From the NCBI RefSeq assembly GCF_014529535.1, contig NW_023503374.1, positions 7,991,685-8,055,684 of the forward strand: a stretch of 64,000 nt of DNA, in the 5' to 3' direction. The notes below the pieces were generated by a model. It was not told the origin of the DNA, searched no databases, and was given only the letters and a program-made list of their open reading frames with translations. Made by a program: the position numbers and the translations under genes. Below are positions 54,459-64,000 of the stretch, in pieces (the first letter of the stretch is position 1; the number at the start of each line of letters is the position of its first letter). This DNA is from Bradysia coprophila (Eukaryota; Arthropoda; Insecta; Diptera; Sciaridae).

Positions 54459-57400
54459 ATGGCTATCTCGCTACAAAAAAAACTTAAGGACGAAGGATGG
54501 TAAATAATAAAATAGGGCCACATTCCCCCGCACCAAAAATGTGACCGTAACATCAAGTTCAATATGCCTCACCGATAAACATTTAATTTGAACAGGTACT
54601 TTACCGACGAAGGATTGAAAAAGGTTTCCGACGATGGCAAAATTTCGGATATTCAAGGTCTAGTACGCAAGGCGTTAGATGTAATAAATTTTTCTGTTGT
54701 TTACTTAGTGCTTCTTGATGCGAAGGCTTCTTTTTGCAGATGGATTTGAAAGAAACCAGCAGCGGTGGATTGCCGACAGACTTTGCGAAATCGTCCAAAC
54801 TTGAAGTGCCGTCAACTGGATACATTGTGCAAATTCAACGCATTCACAATCTATCCGCGCCCAAATGTAATCAAGAATCAAAAACGTCACCGCGAATGTT
54901 GCTATTAGACCTCACTGATGGTACAACAGCGTGTAGTGCTATCGAACTCGATCACTTACCAACACTCAGCGTTAATACTCCGCCCGGGACAAAAGTTTTG
55001 TTGAAAGGAACGATAAAAATTGTTCAGGGTATGTTGGTGCTAACACCGTCAACAATGAAGAACTGTAACGGTGTTGTCACGGCTATGGTCGAGAAATGGG
55101 AACACGAGAAAGCGATGTCCAAATATGCAAAAGGTAAGCAGATAGAATGAATGAGCGACATTAACGAGCTGAAATTAAAATTTGTTTCTTTGCAGGTGTA
55201 AAGCCGAATACGGGTAGTGTTCCTCCTCCTTGGACACCTTTCGGACAAAAGAACCAACAGACTCTAGTCAACGAATTTAAGAGTCTCGCCATTGAGAAGA
55301 AAAACGAGGAACCTAAAGAGAAAGACATCGAGTTCGTGACCAATCGCAACGATGCCATTGCAGAGATACTGAAAACGAAGCAGAAAAAGATCTTTGGTGG
55401 CGGCAATCGACAACTGGTGGACCATAATGTGAAAAAGATTATGGAAAAGGGATATACTGAGGAACAGGCCAAGACATCGCTGAAATTCGCTCGGAATAAT
55501 TTGGAAAAGGCGATGGGAAATTTGAAGCGGCGAGAGGAACGAAGTTCTGGCGAAACGACGTCGACTCGGGGACCGTTCAACAAAACTCAAAAAGAGGACC
55601 GATTCGGTCGGAAAGGAAGGATTGAAGAGACTGAGAGTGCCAAACCGTCAAACAAAGTTTCTCTGTTCGACTTTTTGGAGGATAAAATTAAAATTCCGAA
55701 AGTAAGTAGTTTCCAGTCGACGCTGAATGCGTAGCCGACAAGGATGTGTATGCTCAACACGAAATTTTCAATTTTAGGGTACCGAAACAACACCAGCGTA
55801 CGGTCAATCAACTAGTAATAACAAAACAGGTGCTAAATCGTCAGACGAATCATATCCTAAGCAGCATTACAGATCTGATGATTATCAACCGTCGAATCGG
55901 ACATCAACTAATAGAAATACTCAGTCAATTAATAACGGATCCAATCCGCAATCTCAGGCGCAGATCGACAATCGATCGAAATTTGAGAATAATATTTCCG
56001 CGAGTTTTGCTAGTCGCCAGAAAAAGGATGACGACCAGTACCCGCCGTCGAGAAATTACAACGATTCAAGAGCAAACAAATGGAGCGGTAAACCCAACAT
56101 GACGAATCCGAGACAAAGCGCACACGAAACGAGTTCTGGTTCCTACAATAAAGGTGCAAATGCTCGGCCACAAAGCTCAAACTATCCGCAAAATTCATAT
56201 CAAAACAATGCCCCCTCTAATTCTGCCTATGGCCAGAGATTTACGAAAAATTTCAATGAAACGGTTAGTCTCACTGTCATAGTTTATTGGCTCCATTAAA
56301 ACCAAATCAATTTACAGGGCAAACCATCTCGTTACGATGAAAAACACCAACATCCCCGAAGTGAACAGAATGATCGGCGGAACAATGCACCGTACAATGT
56401 GAATCAATTAACGGAAGCCACTACATCAATGAAATTGTCGAACAACAAGCGTCCCCCATATAATAACCAGCCGAACTACGCTGGTAAACATCAACAGACC
56501 CCATCTCAACCGTCATCTCGGCCACAATCTCAAAATCATCCGGCAAAGAATGCGCCAACACCGAACGGATACGATTATAATCCGTACAAAATAATGGGAT
56601 TCCAGAACAAGGAAACGAACGAGTATGCGTTGAATGTCTTGAAAAATCAAAATTTCGATGCAGTGCCACCAACGGTATTAGCCAAACAGCCCAGTCAGCC
56701 GATACCAGCCGAAAGTTTCGTACAGATACCAGCTAATCGAAATTTCGTTGTTCCACCTCCGCCAACTGCGACGGCAGTGATGGCACAGCCATTTATTCCA
56801 GCTGTTATCAATACCCAGCCATTCAATTGGACGTGGAAGGAACACGATATTTGTTTTGCGAAATACTGGGAAGATCAGCGGGTATGTGATGAGTTTTTCA
56901 TTTTCATTAATGTACAGTACGGAGTTAATTATTTGGGTGGAGGTTGTAGTGTATCGTTGTTGTTTTCGCTTTGTGACGCAGAAAAGATCCCCCTTTAAAA
57001 CATAAGCAATTTCGAAATCGGTTCCTCCTAAATGGGAAGTTTTTGCTACGATTCTACGGCATTCGATTTCGTTGTTGAGGGATTCTTTTTAAAAACAGCT
57101 AACCGAAATCGGACGCATTTTCTATTGGAATTTTTTATATATACCTAGAAAGGACTTCGACCCTACAAGCCAAAACCACTTTCAAAAAAATTCTTCGAAG
57201 CTTGTGCGGCTGGTAAAAGGTGAGCAAAAACGGAAAAATTGCTATTTTCTTACAAAAATTTCTCCAGTTACACGAGCCGTACAGGGTCGTGTGGGGTGTC
57301 ATTAGAAAGGTGATTATGTGATTTGAATGCATATGCGATGAAATAGAAGTTGAAATGTTTAAGTGCCTATATTTCATGGTATATGCATCCAAACCCCATA

Positions 57401-60400
57401 ATCCCTATTTGGCCTAAGAGCACATAAAATTACCTTTCAAATGATACCCCACACGACGTTTTGTGTACCTCGAGAACAGTGTAAGTCTTTGGTTGAAAAC
57501 TTCAACTGCACATATTTCAGTTAAACAGCCTCGATGAAGCGGGTAACAGTGGCAGAGTCGTTTTCTCGTTGCGTCATATTGCGGCAAAGTGGTTCAACGA
57601 AAAAGTGACAGTTGTGAAAATTCTAAATTAGATTTTTTTGTTTTGATGTGGTTGATTGTGATGATTTTTCGTTTTGTGTGTGAAAAAGTGTGCAAAATTA
57701 TGATTTTATTATATTAATAATTGATTAATAATGAGCCATCCGTGACAGTGTCCTCATAAATAATAAAATCGGTGTTCAATGTTTTCAAAAACGAAAAATT
57801 CCATGGCCAATGTTCTCGTTCTCATAAACATTAAAATTGGTTTTATGTGAATAGATCCAAAGAAATTGTTACGTTGAGATATGAACCTAGGAAAGCACTC
57901 CAACGACCTGATTCATTTCATATGATCCCGTCGGTCTAGATTCTAGATCTGAGATTTTTTCTGATTCAGTTTATGTGAAGAGTTTTTCTCTGATTAAATT
58001 CCTGTGATCAATCAATTAAAAGCCTCAACCCAACATGATTTTAATTAGACTTTCTTGTTTCAGGCCAGGTTTGACCCGAGCATTAATTATGAAAATATTT
58101 ATTATTTCTTGTGTTCAATCAATTCAAATCGAATTCTTGAAAATTAACATTCAAAAATGTTGCGCTAAAAAAATCCAAATTTTACGACAGATCCACTTTG
58201 TCGCATTTTCTCATGTCGCATATTTCTGTCTCTGCCACTGTTACCCGCTTCATCGAGGCTGTTTAATTTCAGTGTGGATGAATTTTAAAACCATCAAGTC
58301 CCTATTCGGCTCAATAGTACATGTCATTACCTTTCTAATGACGCCACACACGACCCTGTACGGCTCGTGTAACTGGAGAAATTTTTGTAAGAAAATTGCA
58401 ATTTTTCGGTTTTTGCTCACCTTTTATCAGCCACACAAGCTTCGAAGAATTTTTTTTACGACGCACAACGCGTCACCCTCAGCGATATCAGTTATTTTGT
58501 AAGTAAGATAAAGGACTTGCGTCAAATTTACCCTTTAAGGGTTTTTTGACTGATATCAACACTTTTGTAAGTATGTCATTTCGACAACATCAAGAAATCT
58601 TATGAAAATTAAAAAATGCTAGAAAAATCAGTCTGAATCCCAAAATCTAGAAACCAATCTTGGTGCAACTCACTTATATTGAAAATAACCCAAATCCATC
58701 GAAAAATCCGATGGAAGTTAGGAAGCGCCAGAGGAATCATTTGTCATCTTAAAATTTATAGAACCAACCTTGAAACACTTCACTAATGTCGAATATAACT
58801 CAAATCCATAAAAAAATCCGATGGAAGTTAGGAAGCGCCAGAGGATCATCTGTCATCCCAAAATATAGGAACCAACTTTGGAACACCTTACTCATGTCGA
58901 AAATAACCAAAATCCATCGAAAAATCCGATGGAAGTTAGGAAGTGCCAGAGGAATCATCTGTCATCCTAAAATCTACAAACCAATCTTGGTACACCTCAC
59001 TTATAATGAAAATAACCAAAAACCATCGAAAAATTGGAAGTTAGGAAGTGCCAGAGGAAACATCTCTCATCCCAAAATCTACAAACCAATCTTGGTACAC
59101 CTCACTTATATTGAAAATAACCAAAATCCATCGAAAAATCCGATGGAAGTTAGGAAGTGCCAGAGGAAACATCTCTCATCCCAAAATTTAGGAACCAACC
59201 TTGGAACATCTCACTCATGTTGAAAAAAGCCCAAATCCATCAAAAAATCCGATAGAAGTTTGGTAGTTCCAGAGGAATCATCTGTCATCCCAAAATTTAG
59301 GAACCAACCTTGGAACACCTTACTCATGTCAAAAATAACCCAAATCCATCGAAAAATTCGATGAAAGTTAGGAAGTGCCAGAGGAATCACCTGTCATCCC
59401 AAAATTTAGGAACCGACCTAGTGGAAGTTAATACTTAATGATCACAACAATTCCCAACAAGAAATACATTCCAAAATAACATACACCATTCACCACAGCA
59501 CCATTCATATCATGCAACAAAATATACAACTCACACACACACATACAAATTGGCTTTTATATGGCATTTGTATGGAGACTTTGGAGAGCTCCAGCTCCCA
59601 AGATATGAGTTTTTTCCAACTTTTGAACATTCCATTCTTATTTTTGGGCCAACATTAGCCTATAACCAAAATTTCAGGAAAATCTATAGAAACGTTTAGG
59701 AGTTGCTGGATCCACTTTTCCATAGGAACTAACTAACTAACAAACGTAGGCGATTTCAGTTATGTGAAAAAACGAAATTTTGCTTATTTTCATACAACAT
59801 CAATATTTCGAAGTTCAATATATCGGCCAATTTTGAAGCTGCAGTAACGTGTGATATCTCGTTGAACTCGTATGGATTCCTAGATTCCAGATATTCTAGT
59901 TTGGGGGTCGTTGAAGTTAAGAGGGAGAAGTCAAAAAAATGCTGTAAATATGCTCCGCCGTCCTCAATTTTTTTTTTTAAACATTTTTGGTAGTGGACTT
60001 GCGTTACGCCCGCTTACTAACGTGCGGGCATGATTCCAATAGAAAATGCGTCCGATTTCGGTAGGCTGTTTTTCAAAAGAATCCCTCGTTACATTTTCAT
60101 AAGGGGCCTCGCCCCATCACGTATTCGATTTATTTGTTTAACGTGCTTTTCTTACTGAATTTCCAGTACTATAACGCGGAGATTACTGCTGTGACAAATA
60201 AGACGTGCGTCGTTCAATTCATGGAGTATGGAAACTATGAAGAAGTGTTGCTCAGCGATTGCTTGCCGATCAATGACGCCAACATACAAAGTATTAATCA
60301 GTACAACAACAATTTGATCCACGATCAAAATGTTCAGTACTATCAGCAGCAACAACAACATCGGCCCATTTATGTTACGCCAGCGCAGCGAGGTGCAAAA

Positions 60401-60403
60401 TGA
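54459..60403 (+). CDS. Tdrd3: Tudor domain-containing protein 3
   Basis: Seven exons: 54459-54499, 54596-54680, 54740-55133, 55196-55701, 55778-56263, 56318-56881 and 60167-60403; 770 aa with all phases consistent. The N-terminal OB-fold/DUF1767 region (residues 1-170, with LTDGTTACSAIELDHLPTLS) is the part that binds topoisomerase 3-beta in known TDRD3. A UBA domain lies at about 248-285 (VDHNVKKIMEKGYTEEQAKT). A long Asn/Gln/Ser-rich, Arg-containing disordered region follows, then the Tudor domain at about 675-730 (WKEHDICFAKYWEDQR / YYNAEITAVTNKTCVVQF, EYGNYEEVLL), which reads methyl-arginine marks. The C-terminus HRPIYVTPAQRG looks like the short exon-junction-complex motif of TDRD3, tentatively. 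The Tudor domain is split by a 3285-bp intron; other introns are 54-96 bp. TATCGATT near 54385 is DRE-like. AATAAA at 60673 and 60685. Confidence 0.92.
57077..60087. mobile_element. 3.0-kb TIR element filling the TDRD3 Tudor intron
   Basis: Terminal inverted repeats of about 55 bp (57077-57131 and 60033-60087) share CGAAATCGGACGCATTTTCT then ATTGGAAT and GAGGGATTCTTTT. Inside is a nested hairpin: 57184-57314 pairs with 58325-58457, and 57521-57594 pairs with 58194-58266, with a 600-bp loop. A 109-bp satellite follows. No transposase open frame was seen; a 155-codon frame at 58035-58502 is only a read-through of the hairpin arm. Non-autonomous. Probably excluded from mRNA by normal splicing of the intron. 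Confidence 0.75.
58680..59420. repeat. Seven-copy tandem repeat, unit about 109 bp
   Basis: Unit landmarks AATCCATCGAAAAATCCGAT then GGAAGTTAGGAAG and AGAGGAATCATCTGTCATCC recur at about 58711, 58821, 58929, 59034, 59143, 59252 and 59361, a spacing of 105-110 bp. Copies differ by scattered substitutions and one is shortened. It is confined to the TIR element in the TDRD3 intron. An open frame across several units (58786-59223) is a by-product of the repeat. Confidence 0.8.
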
Positions 60404-60972
60404 AGGTACGTGTACGGTGTGCTGATCAGGCAGGATGACGCATATTACTAGATACTAGAGTCGACCTCGGTTCGCATCATATTGTTGTTCAAACTATATT
60501 ATCTCCTCTCTTACTATGTTTCCTTTTTGTTAACCCGAAATCATTATTTTTTTTCCCAACCAGCGTGATTGAGCATGGCTGGTGTTTATAAAACCATTTA
60601 TTTTATGAGTCTTGAAGTTTTACTAATTAATCATAATAACGACGACGAAAATAATTTATTCAGAAATGATGAAATAAAGTGAAGAATAAAGTGAAATGTA
60701 AACGCAGTGTTTAGATTAGCGAAGCGAGGTGTTAGCTGAAGGCTGAGGGATGATCAACAATAACTGAATGTTTTCTCTTTCCAAACTCCATCAGGCAAAA
60801 TAAAATTGTTTTTCTTTATTTTCCAAAAAAACATCTTACAGTCATACTGAGCAGTTGAACACGAACAAGTACAATTTGTAAACAATCGCAACTTTATTTA
60901 TGTTGAGGAACTTCCTGTTGGTTATTTCTTTCACTGGTAGCCAAAAACTTTATTATCACACAATCTTTATTA
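60404..60972. other. Gap between convergent TDRD3 and guanylate cyclase genes
   Basis: Contains the TDRD3 3' UTR with AATAAA at 60673 and 60685 (plus strand) and minus-strand AATAAA signals at 60966-60971 and 60893-60898 for the cyclase gene. No further gene seen. Confidence 0.5.
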
Positions 60973-63829
60973 TCAAAGCAATGGGGTCGACGCTGTCGGA
61001 CAAGATGTTGGCGAATCGGAAAAATTGCCAAAATGTTCAATGCACGGACACGACGAGGTAATGTCTTCGCACCGGATCGATCCATTTGATTTCCGTGGGC
61101 TTGTATCACTAAGTACTTCCATCAGCGCGTCGTCACTGTATCTTAATAGTGTCAATACGATTGAGCTATGATCGAAGCGCCGGAGTAGCTTTCAAATATT
61201 TACCTGTGGTAACGGTGATGCTCTAACAGTAGATTTCCGCTAGCGAATCGCAATTTCTTTGGTGACTCGAGACTGGACGATCGAGGTATCAGGGATTTGG
61301 GAAAATTACGATTCTTCAACGAACTCTTGGGGCCCGTATCGTTCGGATGTGGTTTTGATTCGAGTTGAGCCTTCATCAGTGCACGTGATCCTCTGCGGTT
61401 GTTTCGTTCTTTAGTGCGATACTGTCTGGCTATTTCATCTTCACCCTGTAACCAATACGTTTTTTGATCGCCTTTTCCCTTCATCGGTATGAAACCGCGC
61501 TCCTGAAACATTGTCATCTTTGTCATACAATCCAAACTCAATGACAAACTCACCTGTAAATCATATCCACCCATTCGTTCAAGCAATTCTTTACAAGGTC
61601 CACTACAATGGATTTTCAATGGCATTCCAGTAGACTCCATTCTTGACGCTGTATTTACTGTATCGCCGAACAGACAATACCGTGGCATTTTCAAACCAAC
61701 CACACCGGCAACAACAGGACCACTATGTATTCCTATTCGAAGTAGCAATTGTTCGTGCGGTCGATGCCTTATTTTAAATTCAGACACTGCGTTCAACAGA
61801 TGTAAGGACATGGATGCTATTTCAGCCACCTGCAATTTTATAAATTCGTTAAGTCGAGAAATTGCACTACCGGGAGACTTATATGCCTCACATGCAATAT
61901 TCCATTTCTAATCGGTAGTCCGGAAACCTGAGAAAAATTGTCTGAATAAAATGGGTTCGGTCATAGTTCAGTAGATCACTTACGACCATGTACGCATCAC
62001 CAATAGTTTCCACTTTATACACGTCGTAGTTTCCGATGATTGAATCGAAACATGTGTAGAGATCATTGAGAAAATCCACCACTTGTAGAGGCGTACTTTC
62101 GGCAGACATAGCTGTAAAGCCGACAATATCACTGAAGTATATTGTCACCTGCAATGCCAATGTTCACAATGAAAAAAATCTTTTCAAATTTGTATTAACG
62201 TTCTGCTAACCATGTCATATGTCTCAGCCTCCACTTTATTCCCTTTCTTTAATTGTTCCGCTACTGGCCTGGGCAACATTTCCAACAACAGTGCGTCGGT
62301 CTTCTTTTTCTCCTCTTGCAATTGATCGGTTCGCTCGTCCACCAGCGCTTCCAAATTATTCGCATACTTTTCCATCATTGCCATCATATTGTCGAATATA
62401 TTGGCACGCATCCCTTTGCGTAAGGGTCGTAGTTTAGTTCGAATTGCCTTCAAATCTGGACGATCGTCAGCTTTCTCTGACCAACATTCTTTGAGACATT
62501 CTCTGACACAGTCAAAAGACGATTCAAGTGGTTGAAGCGACGGCCTAAATTCGAATTTATTTAATTTACTGTCGCAATGCAAACGCCAAACCATATACTC
62601 ACCGAAAAGGTGGTGTCATGTCGTTGGGCTGAAGAACTTTCTTTAAACATTCAATAGGTGAGAGACCAGTTTCACCGAATGGGCCATGTCTCGTATGTAT
62701 CTCATACAGAACTATACCGAACGAATAAATGTCACCTTTTGCAGTTCCAGGTATTTCGTGGGCTGGTCCCAATCGAAGAAGTTCCGGAGCTCTGTATAGC
62801 AATTCTAAACAAAACACAAAAAATTCAATAGAAAGAACACCAACCATTCGAACATCGCTAATACTTAGACATTTCGCATTCATGGTTTGAATGTCGTTTG
62901 TTTCTTCACTTCCTTTCTTGAAAGCCTGAAGACCGAAATCACTTAACTTGACCACCCATCGTGAATCAATTAGACAATTCGAGGTGCTCAGCGCACCATG
63001 GTATCGTAATGGAGAATCGTGTAAGTACAACATACCCTGCCAAAGAAATCGTTTGTACAATTCAATTAACTGAATTCATTTGCAATGGTTTACCCTGATT
63101 ATATCCGCCACCATCGAAGCGGTGAACATATTGTCTAATTTAACGTCTTCATTCTCCAAAACATCCTAAATAAACAAATGGATTTGTAGAATTTCCGGGT
63201 TGTAACTCAAAGAAGGAAACTATTCAAACCTTAAGACTACCTCTTGTACAATACTCGGTTACGATACAAATATTCGGAGGATCGGTACATGCTCCAATGA
63301 ACGCACATATATTGTCATGTCGTAGATCTCGAAGCTTTGTAATATAGATCGGAGATTCTTCATTTGATCGTCAAGGCAAACTCGTAATATCACTCACCAT
63401 TTTCAGTTCCATTTTCATTTCCCTGGTAATGTCGATGCACTTTTTTCGCACTTTTTTGATCGCATACAGTTGCCCCTTATAAATGCCAATCGGCGTGAAA
63501 ATGGTTGAATAACGGAAGTCAGCATCAGGATTTGAGCTCAAGCTAACTTGACTTGTTCTGATCAACGGATGTGTTGCCTATAATATTGATCATAGAAGTC
63601 ATGGAGTGGCGACTAATTTATTTTTCTAACAACATTACCCTAGTTTGCTTCTGTTGACTGTTATTGTCCTTTTCATTTTCGTGCATTTCGATTTCTTTGA
63701 AATCCACCTTCCATAAAAGACTGTCCAGTTCTTGTTCATATCGCCAATTACGATAAAGTACCAATGAGACTAATATTAGTACAACTACAGCACCACCAGC
63801 AATACCAGCTGAGATTTCTCCAGTGTAAC
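60973..63829 (-). CDS. Gyc32E: Receptor guanylate cyclase, Gyc32E-like (3' part)
   Basis: Twelve exons on the minus strand: 63639-63829, 63398-63577, 63230-63334, 63094-63165, 62865-63036, 62603-62804, 62211-62544, 61984-62148, 61892-61927, 61554-61829, 61204-61502 and 60973-61141; about 732 aa in the window. It begins with a transmembrane helix ([19 protein letters not shown]). The kinase-homology domain keeps AIKKV and SDFGL but has HGALSTSNC where an active kinase has the catalytic Asp, as is normal for these receptors. A helical dimerisation segment follows ([20 protein letters not shown]). The cyclase domain has [38 protein letters not shown] and [15 protein letters not shown], with both metal-binding Asp residues. 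The tail contains [15 protein letters not shown] and HHRYH, which recalls fly Gyc32E. It makes cGMP at the plasma membrane after ligand binding. The extracellular ligand domain lies outside the window. One donor (AAG/GTTTGA at 63229) is weak. Confidence 0.88.
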
Positions 63830-64000
63830 CTACGATTTCAAGTAATGAACAGTCTATTTTATTTACGAGTACATTTGTGAATCGACAGTTTCAAATATAT
63901 TGTTCCGGTTAGGGACTGTTCACAAATAAGGGCACGACTTTAGTGGGATGGAAATGTTCGAGAAAACGTGACGATTCTTACAAATTTAGGATTAACCTAA
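63830..64000. other. Intron of the guanylate cyclase gene at the window edge
   Basis: No coding sequence; the next upstream exon of the minus-strand cyclase gene lies beyond the window. Confidence 0.5.

Noticed and set aside
58035-59223. 155-aa and 145-aa open frames in the TDRD3 intron
   Set aside because: They run through hairpin arms and the 109-bp tandem repeat and have no coding signature; the repeated peptide simply mirrors the satellite.

Overview
The window is AT-rich eukaryotic DNA: multi-exon genes with short GT-AG introns (55-70 bp), a few multi-kilobase introns, AATAAA signals and many short inverted-repeat elements. The gene set (Ork1-type two-pore K+ channels, an Ly6 protein, RpL10Ab, TDRD3, a Gyc32E-like receptor guanylate cyclase, a Mesh-like AMOP/VWD protein) points to an insect. 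Resemblance to Drosophila proteins and a pair of DRE-like TATCGATA sites suggest a fly, possibly a nematoceran; that is inference.

Layout: 5.3-14.7 kb (+) is the 3' part of an ADAMTS-like zinc metalloprotease gene, with two alternative microexons and a Thr/Tyr-rich tail in place of thrombospondin repeats; its 5' exons lie before the window or are not recognisable in the first 5 kb. 17.5-18.7 kb holds two TIR elements. 19.5-21.4 kb (-) is a six-exon SHIPPO/PG-rich axonemal-type protein resembling LEXM. 23.2-25.4 kb (+) is a secreted Mesh-like protein (AMOP, VWD, Sushi) with a TATA promoter and a 5'UTR intron, followed by a 290-bp duplicated fragment. 27.6-29.4 kb is a reverse-transcriptase/nuclease-like fragment enclosed in 34-bp terminal inverted repeats. 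30.0-31.0 kb (-) is an unrecognised membrane protein, 31.2-32.3 kb a MITE cluster, 32.5-34.4 kb (+) a 90-aa protein.

34.5-46.3 kb (-) carries two tandem Ork1-type K2P channel genes with identical exon lengths across the channel core; the first is stretched by a 4.7-kb intron full of repeats. 48.7-49.4 kb (+) is an Ly6/GPI protein and 51.1-52.5 kb (-) RpL10Ab. 53.1-54.2 kb is a tandem-repeat and hairpin locus. 54.5-60.4 kb (+) is TDRD3, whose Tudor domain is split by a 3.3-kb intron filled by a 3.0-kb TIR element with nested hairpins and a 109-bp satellite. 61.0-63.8 kb (-) is the transmembrane and cytoplasmic part of a receptor guanylate cyclase that runs off the right edge.

The genes do not form one pathway. 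The most unusual feature is a recurring class of hairpins: at least ten inverted repeats whose arms mostly differ from one another while most of their loops carry related GAGC(C)GAAGGCGAG-like sequence. All gene models were assembled by eye from splice sites and reading phase, with no alignment or expression data.
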